Source: Ketobacter sp. MCCC 1A13808
GTDB lineage: Bacteria > Pseudomonadota > Gammaproteobacteria > Pseudomonadales > Ketobacteraceae
NCBI RefSeq assembly: GCF_009746715.1
Contig: NZ_VRKW01000001.1
Coordinates: 124,001 to 188,000 of the forward strand
Length of the DNA: 64,000 nucleotides
Reading direction: 5' to 3'
Part shown: in pieces, positions 1-9,249 of the stretch
Layout: each line of letters begins with the position of its first letter
How positions within the stretch are numbered: position 1 is the stretch's first letter
Translations under genes and position numbers: made by a program
The notes under the pieces: generated by a model
The model's input: the letters and a program-made list of their open reading frames with translations, nothing else
Databases searched by the model: none
Told to the model about the DNA's origin: nothing

Positions 1-1602
1 ATGGCGTATTTGTTCAACAAGCTGCAAATCAATAGCCTGAGTCACAGGAAGGTCTATTAAAACCAGATGGTAACCCCTATCGGCCTGTTGATCAGCTTTC
101 AACAATTTGACTACGGAATCTCGGTCGATAACGGATTCCACAACCATTTCCCAATCTACCAACTGAGAAACCAACGAATCCAACACGCCCTCGCCGGCGC
201 CTACAATCAACACCCGCTTACCTACCAGCTCTCTGACCGCGGCGGGTTTTTGGGCTTGCTGAGTGGAGAGTTGTAAATGGGCAGTAAACCAGAACTCCGA
301 GCCGGTCTCCGGCTTCGATTCAAATCCGATCTGGCCATGCATGCATTCTGCCAACCCTTTACTGATCGCCAAACCCAGGCCAGTTCCACCCTGAGCATAA
401 TTTACCTTTTTCGAAAATGCATCAAATAGGCGATCCTGCAGCTCTGCATCAATGCCCTTGCCGTTATCTTTTACCAGCACTTTGAGCTCGGCTTCTGCTT
501 CAGACAACTTTGTAAGGTCAACATGTAATGTAATCTCGGTGCCGGCACTGTATTTAATCGCGTTGGATACCAGATTATTTACCAGTTGCATCAAACGATT
601 CTGGTCGCCCTTAACACGCACCGGAATATCCGCTTGATAGGCACAACTAATCTCCATTCCTTGCTCGTGTGCTCTTGGTCCCAGCAGCTCCAATGTATGA
701 TCTATACAGCGTTTAACATTGAACACGTCCTCATTTAACTGAATCTGGCCTGAACTAATACGGGAAAAATCCACAATATCATCGATCAAGCTTAATAATG
801 CTTCACCGGAATGTACGGCCACCTTTTGCAGCTCTCGCTGCTGCTGACTCAGCTCCGTATCATCCAGAAGCGCCAGCATTCCCAATACATTATTCATGGG
901 CGTACGGATCTCATGAGTAATATTGGAAAGAAATTCAGTCTTGAACTGGCTCGCATCGTTTGCCTCGTGGACCGCATGAGACAAATCTCGAGCCTTGGTA
1001 TGCAATTCATGATGCACTCTGACATTATCCCAATGGCGAATTGTCATCAGGCGCGACTGTCTTACCAGCATGGTTAATACCACCAATAACCCTACCGCAA
1101 TGGAGAGCCCGTTAATATTGGCAATGGCAAAGTAGGCCACTATCGTTGGCAAAAACAACGCCAGTAGGCGAATCACGTTAAATTTATGGTAAGGCGACCA
1201 CTCCACATTGTTGGTTGCTGAGTAACCAACAATATAAAGCGTGATGAGAAAGGAATTGACGCTGATCTGATCAAGCAAAATCAATGAGGCACAAAAGGTA
1301 CCCAGGTAAACGGACGTGGCAATCATCAGCCCGATATAGACCTGACGCCAGCGCGCTGGTCCAGCTCCGTAGGTGCTTTCGAAACGCAGCCCCAAATACA
1401 TGGTGCCCATGCTGAGCAGCAACAGGGCTAAAGCTGCCAACACGGTAGTCCTGGCGTGAACAACGTAGTATCCACCTACCGTCGCTATAAACACGAACAC
1501 CAAAATGTTGGCTGCCACAAGATAACGGCTGTGGCTGGCAAGATTCGAGTCGATCTTGCGCAAAATCTTTCTATCCTTCTGGAGCTTTTCTTCCCTTACC
1601 AT
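1..1602 (-). CDS. membrane sensor histidine kinase with degenerate receiver (3' part outside window)
   Basis: Partial gene read on the minus strand; the start is inside the window and the C-terminus lies beyond position 1. From the ATG at 1602 (MVREEKLQKD) there is a cluster of about six hydrophobic segments, a short coiled coil, a HisKA phosphorylation box (LSNITHEIRTPMNN, coded near 890-925), then an HATPase domain with N box (KVLVKDNGKGID) and G box ([12 protein letters not shown], near 360-400). After that comes VLIVGAGEGVLDSL, the start of a receiver-like domain, whose usual acidic pair is not visible. A GTG ten codons upstream of the ATG (near 1632) is an alternative start, because an in-frame stop lies just before it. 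Expected role: inner-membrane autokinase passing phosphate to a receiver or HPt partner. The signal is unknown. The order kinase then weak receiver resembles the hybrid kinase at 55801-58236. Confidence 0.85.
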   Translation of the reverse strand, partial: MVREEKLQKDRKILRKIDSNLASHSRYLVAANILVFVFIATVGGYYVVHARTTVLAALALLLLSMGTMYLGLRFESTYGAGPARWRQVYIGLMIATSVYLGTFCASLILLDQISVNSFLITLYIVGYSATNNVEWSPYHKFNVIRLLALFLPTIVAYFAIANINGLSIAVGLLVVLTMLVRQSRLMTIRHWDNVRVHHELHTKARDLSHAVHEANDASQFKTEFLSNITHEIRTPMNNVLGMLALLDDTELSQQQRELQKVAVHSGEALLSLIDDIVDFSRISSGQIQLNEDVFNVKRCIDHTLELLGPRAHEQGMEISCAYQADIPVRVKGDQNRLMQLVNNLVSNAIKYSAGTEITLHVDLTKLSEAEAELKVLVKDNGKGIDAELQDRLFDAFSKKVNYAQGGTGLGLAISKGLAECMHGQIGFESKPETGSEFWFTAHLQLSTQQAQKPAAVRELVGKRVLIVGAGEGVLDSLVSQLVDWEMVVESVIDRDSVVKLLKADQQADRGYHLVLIDLPVTQAIDLQLVEQIRH

Positions 1603-1771
1603 AACCTGAGCTGCACTCTGAACCACATTCAGTCAGTATAGACCTTAATAGCCGTAATTCGTTGATTCCGTGACAACAGATTCTGTAAGGGGGGCGTTGC
1701 AGAGATGGAATGTAGAACACCTAACACAGGCAATCCATAGCCTGAATCAAGTACAAAGGGAGCCAATAATC

Positions 1772-3175
1772 TCAATAATAATAGGTCAGCCTGAATTGGA
1801 TATAATCATCGCTTTCGATGATACTCAGCTTTCTACCGGTATCAGAAAGACGCTGAAACTCCTGAATGACGTCCAACCCAAAGGCAGGATCAAAAATAAA
1901 ATCATAGCCATTTTCGTCAACCAGATCCGACAGGAAATCGACAATTTCCCGGTAATCAAAATCATCCGGGTTTATAACCGTTGAGTTGATGAGAGAGCTA
2001 ATAGCCTGAGCAGTCGTCTGATTCCTCGGAACACGTTGCGCGCGCTCCAATACGGTGACAGCCTGAATTTCGAGCAGCACATCGCTAAAGATACGTCGCT
2101 CATACTCAAATGAAATCACTTTTTCTTCGCTGTCCGGATCCCACAAGATACCACCGAGCATCGCCGTACCAAATTCATCGTTAAAGTTGAATCTTCCACC
2201 AATACCCACATCATGCTCCAGGAAACCCGGCGTCGCATCATCACGTGAATCATACATATATTCAGTGATCAGGGTCATATCAATATTGCTGCCGAACAGA
2301 CCGTAAAATCCGTATTCCACACCTGCGACCATTGCGTGATAATTTTCCCGCGAGCTGCGCACACCAATACCTTCGAACTTAACAGCCCACCCCTCGTAAA
2401 TGTATTCCAGCTCCAAGCCAAACTGGTCTTTGTGCTGGTAATTCGGCACCAACATGGGATTATTTAAATTGAAGTTCCAGGAATACCAGGGCTCCCGGTC
2501 AACACCGGAAAAAACCGAGAACGCCGCCTCCACGTAATCGTTAAGGGGCCGCTGCCAACGAAAAGCGAAATCCACGTCTTGTGGGCTGGTATCCGCGGAA
2601 TACCTGGCGTTATCCGTATCAACCGGTATAGGGGTTCTCAAGCGCCCGTCCAAACCAGGGTAGGTTCGTTCCCGAAACCCCAACAACAGATAGAAATCAA
2701 AAATGCCCCAGTCATCGACGACGGACAAATTAATCATTGGCTGACCCAGTTTCTCATCATCGCCATCCACCAAATCCAACTGGTTAATGGAATCCACCAG
2801 ATGGTTAAACTCTGTTCTTCCCCAGAAAACCCGGGTAATCCCTGAACGCAGCTCCCAATCATCGGCAACGTGAACCCAAAGTAATTCACGGATATCCGCA
2901 TGGGTCCGTTCCTCATCCTGGCCATCCAGAATCAGATAAGGGGTGAAGGTCAACAAATCCTGATCGTCGTTCCATGACGTGTAATATTCAGCAGAGAGCC
3001 GTAATGCAATGGCATTCTGCCCTTGACCAGAATCCCCTGGGTCTTTGAAATATCGGTACTCGGCTCCGGTCTGAGCGCTCCACTCCCCATTTTCAAATAG
3101 CGGTTCGAACACCGCCATTGCAGAATTGCAGAACAGAAAAACCAGCGCCGATGCTATTAACTGTGTTAACCGCAT
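1772..3175 (-). CDS. predicted outer-membrane beta-barrel protein
   Basis: 467 residues with a clear signal peptide (residues 1-21, ending SAMA) and no further membrane helix. The mature part is rich in alternating aromatic and polar strands (for example FAFRWQRPL, VEYGFYGLFG, MTLITEYMY) and ends in FRLTYYY, the aromatic C-terminal strand that the BAM complex recognises. This supports an outer-membrane barrel of about 16 or more strands, possibly of a DUF1302/alginate-export-like porin class, though I cannot name a family with certainty. The gene lies about 100 bp downstream of a LolA-like periplasmic protein on the same strand, and the two probably share a transcript. Such pairs often accompany an RND/MMPL lipid exporter, but none is visible here. 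Its cargo, probably lipid, is inference. Confidence 0.7.
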   Translation of the reverse strand: MRLTQLIASALVFLFCNSAMAVFEPLFENGEWSAQTGAEYRYFKDPGDSGQGQNAIALRLSAEYYTSWNDDQDLLTFTPYLILDGQDEERTHADIRELLWVHVADDWELRSGITRVFWGRTEFNHLVDSINQLDLVDGDDEKLGQPMINLSVVDDWGIFDFYLLLGFRERTYPGLDGRLRTPIPVDTDNARYSADTSPQDVDFAFRWQRPLNDYVEAAFSVFSGVDREPWYSWNFNLNNPMLVPNYQHKDQFGLELEYIYEGWAVKFEGIGVRSSRENYHAMVAGVEYGFYGLFGSNIDMTLITEYMYDSRDDATPGFLEHDVGIGGRFNFNDEFGTAMLGGILWDPDSEEKVISFEYERRIFSDVLLEIQAVTVLERAQRVPRNQTTAQAISSLINSTVINPDDFDYREIVDFLSDLVDENGYDFIFDPAFGLDVIQEFQRLSDTGRKLSIIESDDYIQFRLTYYY

Positions 3176-3278
3176 AACAGCTCTTATTATTGTACTACCT
3201 TTTGCCTGGCCAGCTTGCAGCCAAACGCCCTCTGTTTAAAAGCCGTACCCGATTAAACTGATACGGCTTCTACATGAC

Positions 3279-4079
3279 TTATCTGGCTCGTTTTAAACTG
3301 TTTTTATTAAAATCCGAATCGGACAAGCCGGTATCGAACTTGGTGTTTTTCTGCTGCAACACAGTGCTTCTGCCGGTCTGGTGATTCACCATCAAAAGCT
3401 CGTCAGGACGCCAGAATTTATCCAGATACAGTTTGAATCCCGATGAGGTCATGGTTTTCAAATGACTGTTCTTGCGGTCATAAAATTCTGCTTTCAAGGT
3501 TCGATAATGCTCTTTATCCACCCAGGTTACGACGCGAGTGTACCCTGAGTTTTTGTCTTTCGGATAACTCTCAACGACAAAGCAATCCTGACCGTCATAC
3601 TTTTCGTCTTTTAAATATTTATAGGTGTAATCTTCCAGAGATTGCCCGCCAATATCCTCGAAAGAGAACTCACTACCCATAAACGGCCCGGACTTTTTAC
3701 TGGAGGCGATTTTTTTGACCCGCTTCAACGCGGGAAGGTAGAGCCATTGGTCGTCATCCCGCCCGTCGTGTTGATGAGTCAACAGCGCCGTCCCTTTTTG
3801 GTCCCGGGGAGTTAAAAACACCATCAACGTTTTATCACCTTCATCGCCGCTGCCTTCCATGCCTTTTACCGACATTTCACGCTCACTGGTCGCTTCCTGC
3901 TTGTTCTTCAGAATCATTACCATGTCGGACTGGCTATCGACATAGCCATCGCCACGCACCTCCGCTTCGTTAAAAATCGCGTAGCCTTTCTCTTCCGGAG
4001 TCTCTGCCTGAACGGAACCGGCAATCAGGATCATTGCCGCCATGGACATAGGAAATAATGTTTTTATTTTCAGATTCAT
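3279..4079 (-). CDS. periplasmic outer-membrane lipoprotein-sorting-like protein (LolA-like fold)
   Basis: 266 residues with a signal peptide cut after VQA (about residue 25). The mature protein has the pattern of the family annotated as outer membrane lipoprotein-sorting protein: SDMVMILKNKQ, MVFLTPRDQKGTALLTH, DDQWLYLPALKRVKKI, GSEFSFEDIGG, DCFVVESYPKD and YTRVVTWVDKEHYR. The fold is a half barrel like LolA/LolB that binds acyl chains in the periplasm. Family knowledge places these proteins beside RND/MMPL transporters and outer-membrane barrels as lipid carriers. Here only the barrel gene (1772-3175) follows. The start at 4079 has a GAGGGAAATCGGCGGT leader. Substrate unknown. Confidence 0.75.
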   Translation of the reverse strand: MNLKIKTLFPMSMAAMILIAGSVQAETPEEKGYAIFNEAEVRGDGYVDSQSDMVMILKNKQEATSEREMSVKGMEGSGDEGDKTLMVFLTPRDQKGTALLTHQHDGRDDDQWLYLPALKRVKKIASSKKSGPFMGSEFSFEDIGGQSLEDYTYKYLKDEKYDGQDCFVVESYPKDKNSGYTRVVTWVDKEHYRTLKAEFYDRKNSHLKTMTSSGFKLYLDKFWRPDELLMVNHQTGRSTVLQQKNTKFDTGLSDSDFNKNSLKRAR

Positions 4080-4223
4080 ACCGCCGATTTCCCTCTTTAT
4101 TGTTTGGTCAAGCAGAATAGTAACACAGGGCTACACAAGTACATCAGCCTTAAGGACTAAACTGAGGGGTCATCGAGCCAAGAGCAACGTTAAACATCAA
4201 TCTAGGCTACTGTATAACCTGAT

Positions 4224-4421
4224 TTACAGGGTTTCATCAGCGATTTCGTCTCTTTCTGCAGCCCCGATGGGCCCTTCATCGACAATCAGCTCTATGGTGG
4301 TATAGCGTCGCTGTGTTACCTGGTCCTTTCTGTACCGCACACAGACTAATTTATCCCCATAACGTTTGGTCAGTTTTTTAGTGCCACTATCCCCGGGGCG
4401 AAGAGTCTTGATTACATCCAT
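4224..4421 (-). CDS. conserved small protein, 65 residues
   Basis: A short basic protein that begins MDVIKTLRPGDSGTKKL and contains KRYGDKLVCVRYRKD, then RRYTTIELIVDEGPI. I recognise this as a conserved hypothetical type found in Pseudomonas and relatives, with no function known to me. The frame is open much further upstream, but the ATG at 4421 is preceded by GGAG seven bases away, which settles the start. It has no signal peptide and no membrane helix. It is a single gene on the minus strand, upstream of the LolA-like gene but separated from it by about 145 bp. Confidence 0.65.
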   Translation of the reverse strand: MDVIKTLRPGDSGTKKLTKRYGDKLVCVRYRKDQVTQRRYTTIELIVDEGPIGAAERDEIADETL

Positions 4422-5063
4422 ATAACCACTCCATTTGACGACTTTTATATCTATAAAGACAGACCACACGCAAGTTAAACAGGAATTTAGAAGAATTATG
4501 GAAACATCTGAATTTAAAGGAAAAACAAAACAAATTAGGTGTAGAGAAGAAGCCTCAGCTTCCGGCAGAAATTGCTTACACGGCAGTATAAAGCGCCCCA
4601 TTGATCCGTTGATCCTTGTCGTGTATGTGCTTTGCAGACGTTTTCTCTACTGACTAATAACTTCCGACAGTGCCCGAATTGCAAAACGTCTGAATACACC
4701 AATCCTTATCTTCAATAGCCTAAAACTCAACAAGCCCAGCTCCTAAAAAAGTTGGATCTGCTCGCAAAGTTTCCCCCCCAAGGCGGCCTGCGACAATGAT
4801 TCCTATCGTAGTGTAATTAATATAGACACTACAGGGTAAAAGAAACAATCGTCTTTATTAGGGCAGTGACAAGTTTTAACATGCTGCGGCACAAAGCAAA
4901 ACGGAGAAAGAGAAGACATTGAGTGGAGTGGGATGTAGACGGATTCGAATACCGGAAGGTTTATATGGCCGAACTGCGGGAACAGATACAATCTCCATAT
5001 AAACCGCAAAATTCACATTCTGATTATATATTACTGTTAAATCAGACGCTTATAACAAGAAAA
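4422..5063. other. gene-free stretch between the small protein and the tRNAs
   Basis: About 640 bases with frequent stops in all frames. The short open frames here (for example minus strand 4803-5009) have no convincing ribosome binding site or protein-like composition. It presumably holds the promoter of the 65-residue gene and the end of the tRNA transcript. I see no strong hairpin followed by a T tract. Confidence 0.5.
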
Positions 5064-5139
5064 TGGCGTCCCCTAGGGGGTTCGAACCCCTGTTACCGCC
5101 GTGAAAGGGCGGTGTCCTAGGCCACTAGACGAAGGGGAC
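5064..5139 (-). tRNA. tRNA-Glu (anticodon TTC)
   Basis: The minus strand reads GTCCCCTTCGTCTAGTGGCC at the 5' end, an anticodon stem-loop CCGCCCTTTCACGGCGG with anticodon TTC, the T arm GGGGTTCGAACCCC, and the acceptor strand GGGGAC with discriminator G and an encoded CCA. The length is 76 bases including CCA. It lies 25 bp after tRNA-Ala and is probably co-transcribed with it, downstream of the gene for its own synthetase, gltX. Confidence 0.97.
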
Positions 5140-5164
5140 GCAACACGAGAGCTGCGTCAAAATT

Positions 5165-5240
<76 letters not shown>

Positions 5241-5339
5241 AATTTTTCCGCCTCTACCAAATCAAAAAACTTGCTAAGCCGTTGTTTTTGCGCATTTAAA
5301 TACGAAAAAAGGGCCCTTAACGATCTGGAGAGGCTGCGA

Positions 5340-5368
5340 ATTCTAGGGAGAATTCCGTTGGGTGTCAA
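5340..5368 (-). promoter_or_regulatory. sigma-70 promoter of the tRNA-Ala/tRNA-Glu unit
   Basis: On the minus strand there is a perfect TTGACA (-35, 5363-5368), a 17-base spacer and TAGAAT (-10, 5340-5345), followed by the GC-containing discriminator TCGCAGCC typical of stable-RNA promoters under stringent control. Initiation is expected near 5333, leaving about 90 bases of leader before tRNA-Ala. The promoter sits just after the gltX stop codon. A 7-bp inverted repeat (GAATTCT/AGAATTC, 5338-5355) overlaps the -10 and spacer. Confidence 0.85.
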
Positions 5369-5394
5369 CCACTTTTGTGCTCTCGGGGATCGGT

Positions 5395-6879
5395 CTAAAA
5401 TTCAATGACCCGATACTGTTTATCCCAGGCTTTGGTTTCTTTTTTGCTTGCACCACCAAGCAGCTCGAGCGCGAAACGTAAGCGTGCGCGCGTCATATCC
5501 GAGCCCAATATTGCCATAGCATCCATGATCGACGGCGCCGTGGTGCGCCCGGAAACAGCCACGAACAACGGCATCATAAAGTCTTTTAGTTTCAACCCCA
5601 TCGCCACTGATAACACTGTCAGCGAGTGGTGGATCACCTCTTTATCCCAATCCGGCTGAGTTTCAAAGCGCCAAACACAGAATTGCAGCACCTTTCTCAC
5701 CTGCTCGGGCTCGAGTTTGGTAAATTCGAATTGCTCCGGCTGCACTGGCAATAATCCCGCAACGAAAAAATCCGCCAATTTAGCCACGTCGGAGAGCACT
5801 TCCAGGCGAGAATGAATCTGCGGCAGAATTTGCATCAAATAGTCTTCGTTAAATGCCCACTCGCGGAATTTCGTAGCCAACTGTTGAACCGTCAGAGACT
5901 CCCTTATCCACAACCCGTTTAGCCAACTCAGTTTCACTGTGTCGAAAACTGGACCACCCAAAGACACTCGCTGAATATCAAATTGCTCGGTCATTTCCTG
6001 CAGGGTAAATTTCTCCTGTTCAGCGGGCATGGACCACCCCATGCGCCCAAGATAATTCACCACGGCTTCCGGTAAAAACCCCATGCGTTTGTAGTAATTT
6101 ATACTGGTGGGGTTCTTGCGTTTACTGAGCTTACTTTTGTCGGGGTTACGCAATAAAGGCATATGACACAACACCGGCATTTCCCACCCAAAAAACTGGT
6201 ATAACAATTTGTGTTTCGGCGCCGAGTTAATCCATTCCTCGCCTCTAATCACATGCGTAATCTGCATCAGATGATCGTCTACCACATTTGCCAGGTGATA
6301 GGTTGGCATACCATCGCTTTTCATTAGTATCTGCGCATCCACCTGCCCCCAATCAAGCTCAATGGTCCCTCGCAGCAAATCCTCCACTTCGCAACGACCC
6401 TCTTCCGGTACCTCCATGCGAATGACATAAGGAGCATTAGCGGCTTTGCGGCGCTCGATTTCATCGGCTTCCAGCTTTAGGTCAGAGGGTTTTAAAGCGG
6501 AGTGTTTGCCTGCAGCTTTACGGGCGTTTCTCAACTCATCCAGCTCTTCAGGGGTTCGATAGCAGTGAAAAGCATGGCCGCTTGCCACCAGTCGCTCTGC
6601 ATGCTCTTTATAAAGATGGCTACGCTCACTTTGGCGATAGGGACCGAAATCACCACCAATATCCGGGCCCTCATCCCACTCCAACCCCAGCCAGCGAAGT
6701 GAATCCAGAATCATGGCTTCCGACTGAGCAGTGCTGCGCACCTGATCCGTATCTTCAATCCGCAGAATAAACTGACCACCGTGCTGGCTTGCAAAAACCC
6801 GGTTGAATAAAGCGATATACGCGGTTCCCACATGGGGATCACCGGTGGGTGACGGGGCAACACGGGTTCTGACAGTCAT
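5395..6879 (-). CDS. gltX: glutamyl-tRNA synthetase
   Basis: Class I aminoacyl-tRNA synthetase that charges tRNA-Glu with glutamate in the cytoplasm. The N-terminus [19 protein letters not shown] carries the HIGH-like signature (HVGT), RIEDTDQ is the glutamate-binding region, and SKLSKRKN is the KMSKS-like loop. The C-terminal anticodon-binding domain ends in [10 protein letters not shown]. Starting at the ATG at 6879 gives 494 residues, a normal bacterial GluRS length. AGGAAA lies about eight bases upstream, whereas the longer frame to 6915 lacks such support. The downstream tRNA-Glu gene is its substrate; this clustering is common in gammaproteobacteria. Confidence 0.97.
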   Translation of the reverse strand: MTVRTRVAPSPTGDPHVGTAYIALFNRVFASQHGGQFILRIEDTDQVRSTAQSEAMILDSLRWLGLEWDEGPDIGGDFGPYRQSERSHLYKEHAERLVASGHAFHCYRTPEELDELRNARKAAGKHSALKPSDLKLEADEIERRKAANAPYVIRMEVPEEGRCEVEDLLRGTIELDWGQVDAQILMKSDGMPTYHLANVVDDHLMQITHVIRGEEWINSAPKHKLLYQFFGWEMPVLCHMPLLRNPDKSKLSKRKNPTSINYYKRMGFLPEAVVNYLGRMGWSMPAEQEKFTLQEMTEQFDIQRVSLGGPVFDTVKLSWLNGLWIRESLTVQQLATKFREWAFNEDYLMQILPQIHSRLEVLSDVAKLADFFVAGLLPVQPEQFEFTKLEPEQVRKVLQFCVWRFETQPDWDKEVIHHSLTVLSVAMGLKLKDFMMPLFVAVSGRTTAPSIMDAMAILGSDMTRARLRFALELLGGASKKETKAWDKQYRVIEF

Positions 6880-7507
6880 AACAAAGTTTCCTGTGATTGA
6901 GGTGAGGGGGCGCAATTATATCCAGTAGTGTGCAGAGTAAAAAGGACTTACCCGAATGGGTGTTAGAAATGCCGGGTTATCGAACAGAACCCGCTCACAT
7001 TAAAAAGGCCGACAAATCCTAAAGCTGAACATTGATAAGCACAATATCTGATTGATTAATAATACTTTATTGACCCAATTGAGCAGGCCTAAAAAACGAT
7101 TACTGACAAAGTTATCGTGCGTGTTTGGCCATAGCCAGATTGCGTGAGTCCGTGTGAAGATCACTGAACCCAAGCCCCCTAAACTTGGAAATAACTTGAA
7201 ATTTGATAGAGACCACGCTAGAAAAATCTGATTTAATAAAACTGGGGCAACAACAAGTCGCAACAAAACACCGTGCTATTTGGTTTATGTAATACAGCCC
7301 TGAACGAACGCCGCCTGAATTGCTGAGAGCGACCGGCGTGTAGGCAGACGTTTTGTTACCACACGACCTAACAGGCGTGAGCACAATTAATACAGTACCT
7401 TTAAAAGCCAATTGAACCGACTAATTTGAACTGCAGTAAATCGACGACCGGTAGCGAGTATTGCGGCGTCATCATTTTAATTTATTCAAAGAAAACAAAT
7501 TTAGGGC
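6880..7507. other. gene-free stretch after the gltX start
   Basis: About 630 bases upstream of gltX (minus strand) and of the small gene at 7508 (plus strand). It is AT-rich and broken by stops. Two overlapping minus-strand open frames (7000-7266 and 7112-7411) have unlikely composition and no ribosome binding site. I expect the divergent promoters here but could not pick out convincing boxes. Confidence 0.45.
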
Positions 7508-7858
7508 ATGGCAATGAACGGACTCCAGAGCGCGATAAAAAACCCGATAACTCGTAAAAAAGCACCTTTAAGCCCGATTAACGATCTGGCAACTCGTATG
7601 CATACAACAATACAACGGCATGGGGATTATTATGTTGTAAAGGCACCGGATGGGCGCTTTGTTGATACATTAGGTGAGGACGTCCTTTACGACGCCAACC
7701 TGTGTAGACTGACCAGCAAATCCGACGCAGAACGCCTTAGAAATATGTACATTAACGGCGAATTAGTGGCTAAACCGGATCGTGATAACTGGGTCTGCTT
7801 CATAACGTATTTGCTAATCGGTATCCTGCTTGCCATGGCTGTAGGGATTCTGAGCTAA
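7508..7858 (+). CDS. small protein with C-terminal membrane helix, unknown function
   Basis: 116 residues from the ATG at 7508; a second ATG at codon 3 is also possible. AGGGC lies just upstream. The soluble part contains a compact segment (MHTTIQRHGDYYVVKAPDGRFVDTLGEDVLYD) followed by SKSDAERLRNMYING. The last 20 residues (CFITYLLIGILLAMAVGILS) form one hydrophobic helix, so it looks like a C-tail-anchored inner-membrane protein facing the cytoplasm. I do not recognise a family. The gene stands alone, with gene-free DNA on both sides. Confidence 0.6.
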   Translation: MAMNGLQSAIKNPITRKKAPLSPINDLATRMHTTIQRHGDYYVVKAPDGRFVDTLGEDVLYDANLCRLTSKSDAERLRNMYINGELVAKPDRDNWVCFITYLLIGILLAMAVGILS

Positions 7859-8185
7859 GAGCTACAGCCGTGAAGCACTGCGCATCAAAGCAATAAACCG
7901 GTAATACGAGACATCACCCGATCCTAGGCGGATCGCTCACGACCTGAGCCAATACCCGCTTTACTGGGGGGGCAAGATACGTCTTTATATGGGCATGGAG
8001 TTTCCTGCTTACTGTCAAATTTCTGCATTTCCGTGTATCTTCCCTCCCCTTAGCTGAACCGCTTCCGCATTACGTCGCACATACCCGCCGGCCTTTGTGC
8101 GAAGTCTCAGTTAACATTAATTTCGCGAGTTTGTAGCACACCACCCGTTGCCAGATTGCTACAAAGCAGTAGCAGCCAGAGCCCT
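7859..8185. other. gene-free stretch upstream of dusA
   Basis: About 330 bases with no credible open frame and no strong hairpin terminator. It should hold the dusA promoter. The TTG at 8156, in frame with dusA, falls at its right end and has no ribosome binding site. Confidence 0.4.
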
Positions 8186-9187
8186 ATGCAAAACATTGAA
8201 TTAGAACGTAAATCACTGAACAGAGCGTTTTCGGTCGCGCCCATGCTGGATTGGACAGACTCGATTTGTCGCGGCTTTCACCGCATTCTCACTAAGCAGT
8301 CATTGCTTTATACGGAGATGGTAACCACCGGCGCCTTAGTACATGGCGATCAGGAACGGCATCTGGCGTTTAGACCCTGCGAGCATCCAATTGCCTTGCA
8401 GTTGGGTGGCAGCGATCCTGAACAGCTGGCCTTTTGTGCACGACTGGCCCAGGATTACGGCTACGATGAGGTGAACCTGAACATTGGCTGCCCTAGTGAC
8501 CGGGTTCAATCCGGCCGGTTCGGCGCTTGCCTGATGGCCGATCCCGAATTGGTAGCTCAATGCACCGCGACCATGATCAGCGCCGTATCCATTCCGGTAA
8601 CCGTTAAGTGCCGGATCGGGATTGATGAGCAAGACGATTATGAAGACCTGCAGCGTTTTGTTTCATTAGTCGCAGAATCCGGAGTGCGCACCTTTATCGT
8701 TCACGCTCGTAAAGCCTGGCTGAAAGGTCTAAGCCCAAAACAAAACCGCGACGTTCCGCCTCTGAATTACGATCGGGTTTATCTGTTGAAAGCCGAGTTT
8801 CCCCATTTAGAAATCATCATCAACGGGGGCATCGAGAACCTGCAGCAAAGTCGCCTGCATTTGCAACGGATTGACGGAGTGATGATGGGGCGCGCTGCGT
8901 ATCAAAGCCCGATGCAACTACGTACGGTGGATCAGGAAATATTCGGCCGCAACACCCCGACTTTAAATGAAAATGAAATTATTGCTCAGCTTTGCGATTA
9001 TACCGAAACCCTGATGCAGCAAGGGGTACATCTGAAGTATATTAGTCGTCATATTGTCGGCTTGTTTCAAAACCGCCCGGGCGCAAGACAATGGCGGCGC
9101 TACCTGAGTGAAAACGCGCATAAGCCCGGGGCCGACGTTGAAGTGATCCGCAGGGCTGCGGCGTTTCTTCCTGAACTGGACGGCTGA
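8186..9187 (+). CDS. dusA: tRNA-dihydrouridine(20/20a) synthase
   Basis: FMN-dependent enzyme that reduces uridine to dihydrouridine at positions 20/20a in the tRNA D loop, using NADPH. It matches DusA rather than DusB or DusC: FSVAPMLDWTD near the N-terminus, LYTEMVTTGALVHG, ALQLGGSDP, LNIGCPSDRVQSGRFGACLM with the active-site Cys near residue 102, VTVKCRIGID and FIVHARKAWLKGLSPKQNR. From the ATG at 8186 it has 333 residues, the normal size. An in-frame TTG at 8156 would add ten residues but is less likely. It is read in the same direction as tal, 62 bp downstream. Confidence 0.95.
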   Translation: MQNIELERKSLNRAFSVAPMLDWTDSICRGFHRILTKQSLLYTEMVTTGALVHGDQERHLAFRPCEHPIALQLGGSDPEQLAFCARLAQDYGYDEVNLNIGCPSDRVQSGRFGACLMADPELVAQCTATMISAVSIPVTVKCRIGIDEQDDYEDLQRFVSLVAESGVRTFIVHARKAWLKGLSPKQNRDVPPLNYDRVYLLKAEFPHLEIIINGGIENLQQSRLHLQRIDGVMMGRAAYQSPMQLRTVDQEIFGRNTPTLNENEIIAQLCDYTETLMQQGVHLKYISRHIVGLFQNRPGARQWRRYLSENAHKPGADVEVIRRAAAFLPELDG

Positions 9188-9249
9188 GCACGGCAACTAC
9201 CGATTATTCCAGGCAGTGATGCCCAGTCCAAAAGCTACAAGGCTGTAAA

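Noticed and set aside
4803-5009. 68-residue minus-strand frame near the tRNAs
   Set aside because: Rich in Phe, Cys and His with no start signal or family pattern; probably chance.
7000-7411. Overlapping minus-strand frames upstream of gltX
   Set aside because: They overlap each other in different frames, lack ribosome binding sites and have unlikely composition.
8156-8185. TTG start for dusA
   Set aside because: It would add ten Ser/Gln-rich residues and lacks a ribosome binding site; the ATG at 8186 gives the normal length.
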